A stretch of DNA of 64,000 nt. Source: Salegentibacter tibetensis. Its GTDB lineage: Bacteria > Bacteroidota > Bacteroidia > Flavobacteriales > Flavobacteriaceae. Below the pieces are notes generated by a model that was not told where the DNA came from, searched no databases, and was given only the letters and a program-made list of their open reading frames with translations. The stretch is taken from contig NZ_JAIQZA010000020.1 of NCBI RefSeq assembly GCF_020164485.1, positions 1 to 64,000 of the forward strand, read 5' to 3'. Shown piece after piece: positions 1-8,039 of this stretch (within the stretch, counting starts at the first letter, position 1; each line of letters opens with the position of its first letter). The position numbers were made by a program, and so were the translations under genes.

Positions 1-76
1 CATACTCAGCAACAGGTATGAAACACTATACTTATATCGGTTAACTCGTGGTTCATTATATTTACCATTAAAATTA

Positions 77-127
77 CGTCAAAATCCTACGCTAGGTAAT
101 TTTTTTACCGCAGGTCTCAGCTTGACG
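77..127. repeat. Dispersed GTCA...TGAC palindromic repeat, copy 1
   Basis: A 51-bp element bounded by CGTCA and TGACG, with an internal GGTAA/TTACC hairpin and the words TCCTACGCTAG and GGTCTCAG. The same words occur in inverted orientation at 42950-42999, also bounded by CGTCA and TGAC. No gene is visible in bases 1-202; the element lies downstream of the minus-strand nucleotidyltransferase. Function unknown; its palindromic form would allow an RNA hairpin. Confidence 0.6.
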
Positions 128-202
128 GAAACTGAATAGTTCAAATAACCTTTATTAATAATTTTGTTAAAAGGGATGTTCTAAAAAAAAATAAGCAATA
201 AA

Positions 203-1375
203 CTAACCCCTCCTCCACTTACTGGTTTCTTCGAAAACGTGTTCCAGGATTTTTTTATCTTCTTCTGAGAATTCAATATTTCGACGTCCCAAAACGATTT
301 CAGCAACTTCAAAAGCTTTTTGGGTTTTGTAAGTTGTCATTCCGGCGCTGCCACCCCAACTAAAGCTGGGAACAAAATTCCGTGGAAAGCCGGCCCCAAA
401 GATATTAGCGCTTACACCTACTACCGTTCCGGTGTTGAACATTGTATTTATTCCGCATTTACTGTGGTCCCCCATCATTAATCCACAAAACTGTAATCCG
501 GTTTTAGCAAAACCTTCAGTCTCATAATCCCAAATACGAACTTCAGCATAATTATTTTTCAGGTTGGAATTGTTGGTATCCGCGCCAAGATTGCACCATT
601 CGCCTAAAACTGAATTCCCCAAATATCCGTCGTGACCTTTATTGGAATTCGCAAAAAGCACAGCATTATTAATTTCACCGCCACCTCGACATCCTGGGCC
701 TAAAGTTGTAGGCCCGTAGATTTTAGCGCCCATTTTTACCAAAGCACCTTCGCAAACCGCCAAAGCACCTTTTATAAGGCTACCCTCCAGGACTTTCGCA
801 TTTTTTCCAATATAAATTGGCCCGGTGGAAGCGTTAAGGGAGCAGTTCTCTACCTCCGCACCTTCTTCCAGGAAAATCCTTTCCGGATTTTTAACGTAAT
901 TGGAACCGTGAATGGGTTGAGATTCTCTGTCTTTGGTTATAATTTCAAAATCAGCTTCTATAGCTTCACCGTTTTTTGAAAAAATATCCCACGAATTATT
1001 TATTTGAATCACCCCTTCAGCCAGTTCTATTTGTTCATAATCATCCAAAGCCACTTCCTGATCTTCGTAAGCGTGAAAAGCTACAATATCTTCCTTATGG
1101 AAAATCGCCTGATTGGGTTTCAGGTTTTGTATTTGCAGTAAAAATTCAGGATTTGGTAAAAAGGAAGCATTTATCATCACGTTTTCCTCCAGTTCTACCA
1201 TTGGCCATTTTTCGGCTAAATAATCTTCAGTAACTGTAGAGGTGGTAGATTTTAAGAGGAATTCCCATTTTTCCCGTATAGTAAGGATCCCAATCCTTAT
1301 ATCGGCAACAGGCCGTGTAAAGGTGAAAGGAAGCAAGCGGTTCCTGGCAGAACCGTCAAATAATATATAATTCAT
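203..1375 (-). CDS. GlmU-like sugar nucleotidyltransferase / left-handed beta-helix protein
   Basis: A 390-residue protein related to the bifunctional GlmU family: an N-terminal nucleotidyltransferase-like region beginning MNYILFDGSARNRLLPFTFT, followed from about residue 170 by glycine- and hydrophobic-rich hexapeptide-repeat sequence typical of a left-handed beta-helix (acyltransferase-like). The family is widespread in Bacteroidota and usually annotated as putative sugar nucleotidyl transferase; the substrate is not known. I chose the ATG at 1375 over one 16 codons upstream because family-like sequence starts there. It follows the L31 gene on the same strand but is separated from it by a strong terminator, so it is probably transcribed on its own. 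Confidence 0.85.
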   Translation of the reverse strand: MNYILFDGSARNRLLPFTFTRPVADIRIGILTIREKWEFLLKSTTSTVTEDYLAEKWPMVELEENVMINASFLPNPEFLLQIQNLKPNQAIFHKEDIVAFHAYEDQEVALDDYEQIELAEGVIQINNSWDIFSKNGEAIEADFEIITKDRESQPIHGSNYVKNPERIFLEEGAEVENCSLNASTGPIYIGKNAKVLEGSLIKGALAVCEGALVKMGAKIYGPTTLGPGCRGGGEINNAVLFANSNKGHDGYLGNSVLGEWCNLGADTNNSNLKNNYAEVRIWDYETEGFAKTGLQFCGLMMGDHSKCGINTMFNTGTVVGVSANIFGAGFPRNFVPSFSWGGSAGMTTYKTQKAFEVAEIVLGRRNIEFSEEDKKILEHVFEETSKWRRG

Positions 1376-1519
1376 CCGCACAAATTTAGGGTTCAAAAAT
1401 ACAAATAAACTGTCTTGGAGCAAGCTTACCGGGCTTTAAGTTGAAATATTCAAGACAATTTCGGCCCATTTGGCAAGAACAACTCAAAACCCTTAAGTGA
1501 ATTTTTAAAAATTTTGCAC

Positions 1520-1553
1520 AAAAAAAGTCGCCTTTAAAAAAGCGACTTTTTGA
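1520..1553 (-). terminator. Rho-independent terminator of the L31 gene
   Basis: Perfect 10-bp stem AAAAAGTCGC (1522-1531) and GCGACTTTTT (1542-1551), followed on the minus strand by a run of T. It lies 20 bp past the stop of the minus-strand L31 gene. Confidence 0.85.
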
Positions 1554-1573
1554 AATTATATATAACAAAAAAC

Positions 1574-1825
1574 TTATTTCTTAAATTTCTTGTACTTGTT
1601 CTTAAACTTGTCAATACGTCCGGCGCTATCAACCAACTTGGTTTGCCCGGTATAGTATGGGTGAGAAGTTCTGGAGATTTCCAACTTGATAAGTGGATAT
1701 TCTGTACCGTCTACTTCTATAGTTTCTTTAGTGTTTGCGGTAGATTTGGTAATAAATACGTCTTCGTTAGACATATCTTTAAATGCTACCAATCTATAAT
1801 TTTCCGGATGGATTCCCTGCTTCAT
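1574..1825 (-). CDS. rpmE2: 50S ribosomal protein L31, type B
   Basis: An 83-residue ribosomal protein of the large subunit. It starts [17 protein letters not shown] and ends in a lysine-rich tail (KNKYKKFKK). It contains no cysteine, so it is the zinc-independent type B (YkgM-like) form rather than the CxxC-bearing type A form. A consensus Bacteroidota promoter lies just upstream and a strong terminator just downstream, so it looks like a single-gene transcript. Length and sequence match the family well. Confidence 0.97.
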   Translation of the reverse strand: MKQGIHPENYRLVAFKDMSNEDVFITKSTANTKETIEVDGTEYPLIKLEISRTSHPYYTGQTKLVDSAGRIDKFKNKYKKFKK

Positions 1826-1853
1826 CGCTTTAGTTCTTTTAATTTTCGAGGTG

Positions 1854-1883
1854 CAAATTTAAGTAATTCAATTATAAAAACAA
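1854..1883 (-). promoter_or_regulatory. Bacteroidota-type promoter of rpmE2
   Basis: Read on the minus strand: TTG (1883-1881), 19 bases, then TAAATTTG (1861-1854). This matches the group's consensus TTG-N19-TAnnTTTG exactly. The expected start site leaves a short leader before the ATG at 1825. Confidence 0.75.
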
Positions 1884-1930
1884 GGGATAGACAAAATTAT
1901 TTTTAATTCTTCTGCAATGTAACGTTTTCT

Positions 1931-1938
1931 TATATTTG
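1931..1938 (+). promoter_or_regulatory. Promoter -7 box before the DUF4199 gene
   Basis: TATATTTG matches the Bacteroidota -7 consensus TAnnTTTG, 36 bp before the ATG at 1974. No TTG is found at the ideal -33 distance, so only the -7 element is called. Confidence 0.5.
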
Positions 1939-1973
1939 CTTACTAACCGGTTACAACTAAACAATCTTAATAT

Positions 1974-2492
1974 ATGGAAAATTCTACCTCAGTCAAATCG
2001 GTTGCCTATCCTTATGGGATGGTTCTTGCAATTTATTCTATCTTAGTCCTTGTTCTTATTTATGCTTTTAATGTAGCCCAGGATAATTGGATAGTTGGAG
2101 TTATAAACACTCTTGTCTCAATAGCTATATTTGTCTTAGCGATTAAAAAATTCAAGGAAGACAACAATGGTTTTTTAAGTCTCAAGGAAGCCTTAAAAGT
2201 TGGTTTAGCGGTAGCGGTAATAAGCGGAGTAATTACTGCAATTTATTCATTGATTCATTATAACTTTGTATACCCTGAGTTTTCAGAAATGATGTATGAT
2301 AAAGCAGTTTTGGAAATGAGCGAACAAGGCGTCCCTGAATCTCAGCAATCCCAGGCTCTGGAAATGACAAAAATGTTTACTAGCCCCTGGTTTTTCGCCA
2401 CTATGGCCCTTGTAGGAAGTTTATTCTTCGGGTTTATAATATCATTAATTACAGGGTTAATTCTAAAAAGAGAAAATCCTGCACATCAATAG
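1974..2492 (+). CDS. DUF4199 domain-containing membrane protein
   Basis: A 172-residue integral membrane protein with about four hydrophobic segments (residues ~13-32, 38-56, 74-96 and 138-163) and a hydrophilic loop with several methionines (~105-135) between the third and fourth. The pattern, including the early SVAYPYGM motif and the glycine-rich last helix, fits DUF4199, a family of unknown function almost confined to Bacteroidota. It sits 10 bp upstream of a family 2 glycosyltransferase in the same direction; this pairing is familiar in flavobacteria and suggests a shared envelope role, which is inference. Confidence 0.85.
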   Translation: MENSTSVKSVAYPYGMVLAIYSILVLVLIYAFNVAQDNWIVGVINTLVSIAIFVLAIKKFKEDNNGFLSLKEALKVGLAVAVISGVITAIYSLIHYNFVYPEFSEMMYDKAVLEMSEQGVPESQQSQALEMTKMFTSPWFFATMALVGSLFFGFIISLITGLILKRENPAHQ

Positions 2493-2502
2493 AAATAAAA
2501 TA

Positions 2503-3462
2503 ATGCAGATTTCCGTCGTTATTCCTCTTTTAAACGAAGAACAATCTTTAACCGAATTATATAATTGGATCGCAAAAGTAATGCGATCCAATTCCTTTTC
2601 ATACGAGATCATTTTTATTGATGATGGCAGTACCGACGATTCCTGGAAAACCATTGAAGCTCTGCAAGAGAACGACAAGGCGGTTAAAGGAATAAAATTC
2701 AACAGAAACTATGGGAAATCCCAGGCACTTCATGCTGGTTTCCTTAGAGCTCAGGGCGATGTCATCATCACTATGGACGCCGATCTACAGGATAATCCTG
2801 AAGAAATCCCCGATCTCTACAAAATGATTACCGAAGAAGATTACGACCTGGTTTCGGGATGGAAAAAGAAACGATACGATTCTGTGGTTTCTAAAAATAT
2901 ACCTTCAAAGATTTTTAACGCTGCGGCGCGTAAAACTTCTGGAGTAAAATTGCACGATTTTAACTGTGGTTTAAAAGCCTACCGACAGGCAGTAGTAAAG
3001 AATATAGACGTTTATGGCGAAATGCATCGGTATATTCCGGTATTGGCAAAAAACTCGGGTTTCACTAAAATCACCGAAAAAGAAGTACAACATCAAGCCC
3101 GTAAATACGGAAAAACAAAGTTTGGCGCCGAAAGATTTATCAACGGTTTTTTAGATTTAATAAGCATTTGGTTTCTTTCCAAATTTGGTCGCCGGCCTAT
3201 GCACCTTTTTGGAGCTTTAGGCGTGTTGATGTTTATTTTCGGTTTTCTTTCCGCAGGCTGGATTGGTGTCTCCAAACTTTACAAACTCTATAATGGTTTA
3301 CCCAACGTTCTGGTAACCTCAAACCCCTGGTTCTATATCGCCCTGGCGGTAATGATTATTGGTACACAACTTTTCCTCGCCGGTTTTTTGGGGGAACTCA
3401 TTTTACGTTCTAAACGCGAAAAGGACCGCTACCTCATCAATAAAACCACCCCAAATTTATAA
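2503..3462 (+). CDS. Membrane-anchored glycosyltransferase, family 2 (GtrB/ArnC/DPM1-like)
   Basis: A 319-residue glycosyltransferase. The GT-A domain comes first, with the nucleotide-binding DDGSTDDSW motif (residues 40-48) and the metal-binding MDADLQDNPEE motif (91-101). Two C-terminal membrane helices follow (about 234-257 and 276-303). This order is that of enzymes that move a sugar from a nucleotide donor to a polyprenyl phosphate at the inner membrane. The sugar cannot be read from sequence. It follows the DUF4199 gene by 10 bp and precedes a phosphohexomutase, consistent with a small sugar and envelope gene group. Confidence 0.9.
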   Translation: MQISVVIPLLNEEQSLTELYNWIAKVMRSNSFSYEIIFIDDGSTDDSWKTIEALQENDKAVKGIKFNRNYGKSQALHAGFLRAQGDVIITMDADLQDNPEEIPDLYKMITEEDYDLVSGWKKKRYDSVVSKNIPSKIFNAAARKTSGVKLHDFNCGLKAYRQAVVKNIDVYGEMHRYIPVLAKNSGFTKITEKEVQHQARKYGKTKFGAERFINGFLDLISIWFLSKFGRRPMHLFGALGVLMFIFGFLSAGWIGVSKLYKLYNGLPNVLVTSNPWFYIALAVMIIGTQLFLAGFLGELILRSKREKDRYLINKTTPNL

Positions 3463-3483
3463 TGCTATTAAGGCATTAATCCT

Positions 3484-3491
3484 TATTTTTG
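3484..3491 (+). promoter_or_regulatory. Promoter -7 box before the phosphohexomutase gene
   Basis: TATTTTTG fits TAnnTTTG and lies 20 bp before the ATG at 3511, giving a very short leader. The -33 element is not clear. Confidence 0.45.
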
Positions 3492-3510
3492 TTTATCTAA
3501 AACTATAATT

Positions 3511-5241
3511 ATGGCTAAAAACAAACCAGAAATCATGGCTAAGGCTCAAGCCTGGCTTACCGATATTTTCGACGTAGACACCCATAAAGAGATTAACCGC
3601 CTTATAGAAAATAACCCAAAAGAGCTGGAAGAATCCTTCTACAAAAATGCCGATTTTGGAACCGGTGGTATGCGCGGCATTATGGGCGTAGGCACCAACC
3701 GGATTAATAAATATACCCTCGGAAAAAACACCCAGGGACTTTCAAACTTACTGAAGAGTGAATTTAAAGGCGAAAAGCTTAAAACTGCCATCGCTTATGA
3801 TTGCAGAAAAAACTCCAAAGAATTAGCACAAATGGTGGCTGAAGTATTTTCAGCAAACGATATTGAAGTCTACCTTTTTTCTGAGCTTCGTCCTACCCCG
3901 GAACTTTCTTTCGCGGTAAAATATTTAAATTGTCATGCGGGCATTGTACTTACCGCAAGCCACAATCCGCCGGAATATAATGGTTACAAAGTTTATTGGC
4001 AGGATGGTGGTCAGTTGGTGCCGCCACAAGACACTAAGCTTGTAGATATTATCAATAATCTTGAATTTGATGAAGTTAATTTTAAAGCCCAGCCAGATTT
4101 AATTCACAGTATCGATAAAGAAGTTGATGAAGCTTTTCAAAATGACTCAGTTAAAAACGGAAGCTTTGATACCCCGACTTCAGCAAAAGACAATTTAAAA
4201 ATAGTTTTCACTTCTTTGCACGGGACTTCCTCTACTACCAATCCACAAGTTTTAGAAAAAGCCGGTTATAAAAATGTATTTATAGTAAAGGCACAGGAAA
4301 AACCAGATGGGCAGTTTCCAACTGTAAAATCTCCAAACCCTGAAGAACCGGAAGCATTGAAAATGGCGCTTAAACTTGCCGAAGAAAAAAATGCCGATAT
4401 CGTAATTGGCACCGACCCCGATGGTGACCGTTTAGGTGTTGCCGTTCGTGATTTAAACGGAAAAATGATTCTCCTTAACGGAAACCAGACTATGCTGGTA
4501 ATGACCTGGTTCTTGCTGGAACAGCATAAAAAACAGAATAAACTTTCTGATAATTCTTTCGTGGCTTCTACGATTGTTTCCACGCCAATGCTTAAAAACA
4601 TTACCGAAGATTTCGGCGCCCAATATCACGAGGTCTTAACCGGATTTAAATGGATAGCGAAATTAATAAAAGACAATCCTTCATTGGATTTTGTTGGTGG
4701 TGGCGAAGAAAGTTTCGGCTATATGGTTGGGGATTTTGTTCGCGATAAAGATGCTGCAACCGCTACCCTTCTGGCATGCGAGATCGCAGCACAAATGAAA
4801 GCGAAAGGAAGTTCTTTCTACGAGCAACTTCTAAAACTTTATACCGAATATGGCCTTTACCGGGAAGAGCTTATTTCTTTAGTTAAGAAAGGCATTGAAG
4901 GCGAAGCTGAAATAAAGCAAATGCTCATCGATTTAAGGGAAAATCCGTGGAAAGAAATCGACGGGGAAAAAGTTGTTTTAATTGAAGATTATCATACTTC
5001 TAAGGCAAAAAATCTGCAGGAAAAAATTGAAGAAGAAATTCATATTCCTAAATCTAACGTGCTTATTTATTATACCGAAAACGGAACTAAGATCGCCGCA
5101 AGACCAAGTGGTACCGAGCCAAAGATCAAGTTTTATATCAGTGTGAACTCTCAGTTAGATAAAATTGAAAATTTTGATGCCGAAAATGCTAAACTTGCAG
5201 AAAAGATTAAGCGCATTAAAAACGAATTACAACTGGGCTAA
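3511..5241 (+). CDS. Phosphoglucomutase/phosphomannomutase (alpha-D-phosphohexomutase)
   Basis: A 576-residue cytoplasmic phosphohexomutase that interconverts hexose 1- and 6-phosphates. All four signature loops are present: phosphoserine loop TASHNPPEYNG (Ser150), metal loop DPDGDR (about 302-307), sugar loop GGEESFGYM (about 395) and phosphate loop RPSGTEPKIKFY (about 530). Its length matches the PgcA/PGM2-type enzymes of Firmicutes and Bacteroidota. It may feed nucleotide-sugar synthesis for the neighbouring glycosyltransferase. Whether glucose or mannose phosphate is preferred cannot be told from sequence. Confidence 0.95.
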   Translation: MAKNKPEIMAKAQAWLTDIFDVDTHKEINRLIENNPKELEESFYKNADFGTGGMRGIMGVGTNRINKYTLGKNTQGLSNLLKSEFKGEKLKTAIAYDCRKNSKELAQMVAEVFSANDIEVYLFSELRPTPELSFAVKYLNCHAGIVLTASHNPPEYNGYKVYWQDGGQLVPPQDTKLVDIINNLEFDEVNFKAQPDLIHSIDKEVDEAFQNDSVKNGSFDTPTSAKDNLKIVFTSLHGTSSTTNPQVLEKAGYKNVFIVKAQEKPDGQFPTVKSPNPEEPEALKMALKLAEEKNADIVIGTDPDGDRLGVAVRDLNGKMILLNGNQTMLVMTWFLLEQHKKQNKLSDNSFVASTIVSTPMLKNITEDFGAQYHEVLTGFKWIAKLIKDNPSLDFVGGGEESFGYMVGDFVRDKDAATATLLACEIAAQMKAKGSSFYEQLLKLYTEYGLYREELISLVKKGIEGEAEIKQMLIDLRENPWKEIDGEKVVLIEDYHTSKAKNLQEKIEEEIHIPKSNVLIYYTENGTKIAARPSGTEPKIKFYISVNSQLDKIENFDAENAKLAEKIKRIKNELQLG

Positions 5242-5254
5242 GGCGCTCTAATCT

Positions 5255-7084
5255 ATGACGTATTTAAAGAAGATTCTTCAGTTTGCAAAACCCTACAAAC
5301 GTTTTGCAATACTAAACATCATCAGTAATATATTTTACGCCCTCTTTAGCACCCTGGCGTTTATTTCATTTATTCCAATGCTTAGGGTGCTTTTTCAGGA
5401 AGAAGAGCCTATTAGCACAAAACCGGTGTGGAATGGAGAATTTGGCGGATTAAAAGATTTCGCAAACGATTATTCTAATTACTTTCTTAACCAACAGGTA
5501 GAAGAACACGGCCAACTTGCGGCGCTGGTGAGTATTTGCATCACGGTAATCGTTCTCTTCTTTTTAAAAAACCTTTTCAATTATCTGGCGTTATATTTTA
5601 TAGCCAATCTCAGAAACGGAATGCTTAAAGATATTCGAAACCGTATCTACGACAAGATCGTGGATCTACCTATTTCCTTTTTTTCTGAAAAACGAAAGGG
5701 AGACTTTATTTCAAGAATTACCAGTGATGTTCAGGAAATACAGACTTCCTTTTTAAGTATGCTCGAGCTTTTTGTAAAAGAACCGCTTACCCTAATTTTC
5801 ACATTAGCAGCAATGATCGCACTTAGTCCGAAATTAACGCTGTTTGTTTTGGTTTTTTTACCGCTTTCTGGTTTATTAATATCCACCATAGGAAAAAAAT
5901 TAAAATCGCAATCTACCCGGGCGCAACAGGAAAATGCAAATTTTCTAACTATTGTAGAAGAATCACTTTCAAGTTTAAAAATTATTAAGGGTTTTAATGC
6001 TGAAGAAAAATTTAAATCTAAATTCTACGATAGCACCGGTCGTTTAAACCGAATTTTAAATACACTCTTACATCGCCAGAACTTAGCTTCTCCCATGAGT
6101 GAGTTTTTAGGTGTGGTTGTAATCACTATAATTTTATGGTTTGGCGGAAGAATGGTCTTGATAGATAATACTATGGATGCTTCAACTTTTATAGGATTCC
6201 TGGTATTGACCTACAATATTTTAACTCCGGCCAAAGCGATTTCAAAAGCTACCTATTCCATCCAAAAAGGAAATGCCAGTGCAGAGCGTATCCTGGAAAT
6301 CCTGGAAACAGAATCCACAATTCAGGATCATAAAAACGCGATAAAGAAGCAAAGCTTTGATGAAAATATTGAAGTAGAAAACATCAACTTTAGGTACGAA
6401 AAGGAGAACGTGCTTAAAAATTTTTCCATGCAGGTAGAAAAAGGAAAAATGGTTGCGCTTGTTGGCCAGTCAGGTAGCGGGAAGTCTACTATCGCTAACC
6501 TTATAACCCGTTTTTACGATGTTAATGAAGGTATGATTAAACTTGACGGACACAATATTAAAAGAATTACAAAAAAATCCCTTCGTAATTTAATGGGACT
6601 CGTAACTCAGGATTCTATACTTTTCAACGATACGGTAAAAAACAATATTGCGTTAGGAAAAAATAATGCAACCGAAGAAGAAATAATTGAAGCCTTAAAA
6701 ATCGCCAATGCCTGGGAGTTTGTAAAGGAGCTTCCTAATGGACTTGAAACTAATATTGGTGATAGTGGTAACAAATTGAGCGGTGGACAAAAACAGCGCC
6801 TTTCAATTGCCCGTGCAGTGCTTAAAAACCCACCCATTATGATTCTTGACGAAGCTACCTCTGCCCTGGATACCGAAAGTGAAAAACTGGTACAAAAAGC
6901 CCTGGAGAATATGATGAAGAACAGAACTTCTATTGTGATCGCTCACCGACTTTCCACTATTCAAAATGCCGATAAGATTATCGTACTTCACCGAGGCCAA
7001 ATTGTAGAACAGGGAAAACATTTGGAGTTGCTCGCTAAAAAAGGTACTTATCAGAAACTCGTAGAAATGCAGTCTTTTGAGTAA
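5255..7084 (+). CDS. ABC exporter, fused permease and ATPase (MsbA/BmrA-type)
   Basis: A 609-residue half-transporter. The N-terminal transmembrane domain (about residues 1-335, six helices) is followed by a nucleotide-binding domain with Walker A GQSGSGKST (~403-411), signature LSGGQKQRLS (~508) and Walker B IMILDEATSALD (~528). It should work as a homodimer exporting lipids, lipid-linked products or drugs. The gene starts 13 bp after the phosphohexomutase and a strong hairpin follows it, so the two probably form one transcript. In flavobacteria such proteins are often annotated as the lipid A flippase MsbA; the substrate here is not proven. Confidence 0.92.
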   Translation: MTYLKKILQFAKPYKRFAILNIISNIFYALFSTLAFISFIPMLRVLFQEEEPISTKPVWNGEFGGLKDFANDYSNYFLNQQVEEHGQLAALVSICITVIVLFFLKNLFNYLALYFIANLRNGMLKDIRNRIYDKIVDLPISFFSEKRKGDFISRITSDVQEIQTSFLSMLELFVKEPLTLIFTLAAMIALSPKLTLFVLVFLPLSGLLISTIGKKLKSQSTRAQQENANFLTIVEESLSSLKIIKGFNAEEKFKSKFYDSTGRLNRILNTLLHRQNLASPMSEFLGVVVITIILWFGGRMVLIDNTMDASTFIGFLVLTYNILTPAKAISKATYSIQKGNASAERILEILETESTIQDHKNAIKKQSFDENIEVENINFRYEKENVLKNFSMQVEKGKMVALVGQSGSGKSTIANLITRFYDVNEGMIKLDGHNIKRITKKSLRNLMGLVTQDSILFNDTVKNNIALGKNNATEEEIIEALKIANAWEFVKELPNGLETNIGDSGNKLSGGQKQRLSIARAVLKNPPIMILDEATSALDTESEKLVQKALENMMKNRTSIVIAHRLSTIQNADKIIVLHRGQIVEQGKHLELLAKKGTYQKLVEMQSFE

Positions 7085-7092
7085 AGAGCTAA

Positions 7093-7130
7093 AATAATGC
7101 CTCTCGGGGCAAGCCCCAAGAGGCATTATT
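7093..7130 (+). terminator. Hairpin terminator after the ABC exporter
   Basis: AATAATGCCTCTCGGGGC (7093-7110) pairs with GCCCCAAGAGGCATTATT (7113-7130) with one mismatch and an AA loop. The stem continues into a dispersed repeat (7098-7222), so terminator and repeat are partly the same sequence. No T run follows, so termination may be weak. Confidence 0.6.
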
Positions 7131-7222
7131 GGAAAATATATCTTGATTTCAAGGCTAGCCCGCCTGATTAGGGCAGTCCTCGGAACTCCCGATATTTATC
7201 GGGATAAATCTGGATTATCGGG
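7098..7222. repeat. GAGGCAAGCC / TCTCGATTATCGAG dispersed repeat, degenerate copy
   Basis: Contains GAGGCATTATTGGAAA, then ATTTCAAGGCTAGCCCGCC, CCTCGG, a TCCCGATA-TT-TATCGGGA palindrome (7187-7204) and TCTGGATTATCGGG. The order of blocks matches the copy at 17031-17100 and part of the copy at 63640-63789. It fills the gap between the convergent ABC exporter and azurin genes. Confidence 0.6.
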
Positions 7223-7253
7223 TAAATAACAAAACATAAAATCTCATTAAATA

Positions 7254-7297
7254 AAAATGCCTTTATTAAACGGATATTTCCGCAGTAAAGGCATTTT
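7254..7297 (-). terminator. Terminator of the azurin gene
   Basis: Perfect 12-bp stem AAAATGCCTTTA (7254-7265) and TAAAGGCATTTT (7286-7297), followed on the minus strand by T-rich sequence. It lies 23 bp past the azurin stop codon. Confidence 0.75.
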
Positions 7298-7319
7298 CAA
7301 TAATAGTAACTTAAAAAGA

Positions 7320-7862
7320 CTATTCTTCTACAATAAATTTACCTTTCATCACAGAATAGTGACCTGGGAAGCTACATATAAATTCGTATTCTCCGGCTTC
7401 TGGAGCTTCAAATTCTATGGTTACTTCTTCTCCGCCACCAATCATTTTAGTGTGCGCGATAACTGCATCAGTTCCTTCAGGAATATAATCGTTATCCTTT
7501 GCCTGAACCGCTTTTTGTCCAAATTCATTAATTACGGTACCCTGAGTTAATAAAACCCAGTTGTGACCCATAACGCTTTTTTCCATCTCCCCAACGTGTT
7601 TTAAAGTAAGTCGAACGGTTTTCCCAGCCTTTACTCTAATCTCGTCTTTGTTAAAACGCATCTGGTCGTTTCCTTCAATAGTAACTTCAACCACATCCTC
7701 ATCTGCAGAAGTACCGCTTTCCGAAGATTTAGTGGTAGTTTGCGATTGTGGGCTGGCGCCATCACCAATCGTGATTTTATCTTCTTTTTCTTCTTTTTTA
7801 TCTCCGCAGGCAATCATTGCCACGGCTCCCAAGACCAAAATAGATTTACTTAAAAATTTCAT
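7320..7862 (-). CDS. Azurin, blue copper lipoprotein
   Basis: A 180-residue exported cupredoxin that carries single electrons in the periplasm. A signal peptide ends in the lipobox MIAC (Cys19); a charged, Ser/Thr-rich linker runs to about residue 55; the cupredoxin domain follows. The type 1 copper ligands are visible: His100 in MGHNWVL, then Cys163, His168 and Met172 in CSFPGHYSVM. Transcribed alone, with a TATCTTTG box upstream and a hairpin downstream. The partner (cytochrome oxidase, nitrite reductase or peroxidase) is not in the window. Confidence 0.96.
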   Translation of the reverse strand: MKFLSKSILVLGAVAMIACGDKKEEKEDKITIGDGASPQSQTTTKSSESGTSADEDVVEVTIEGNDQMRFNKDEIRVKAGKTVRLTLKHVGEMEKSVMGHNWVLLTQGTVINEFGQKAVQAKDNDYIPEGTDAVIAHTKMIGGGEEVTIEFEAPEAGEYEFICSFPGHYSVMKGKFIVEE

Positions 7863-7903
7863 TCTTAATTATTTAATGTTTGTATTTAGTTTTTATGCTT
7901 TAT

Positions 7904-7911
7904 CAAAGATA
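7904..7911 (-). promoter_or_regulatory. Promoter -7 box of the azurin gene
   Basis: On the minus strand this reads TATCTTTG, a match to TAnnTTTG, 42 bp before the ATG. No -33 TTG at the ideal distance. Confidence 0.5.
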
Positions 7912-8039
7912 AATTAATTTTACTTGTTAAATGATTTCAGTAACGTTTTTTCATAAAAGCGCAATAATCAAAATGCCTATTATACCCTCATTTTGCTAAA
8001 ATCCATTATCTTCATAGATTGAAAACAAAACCACATTCA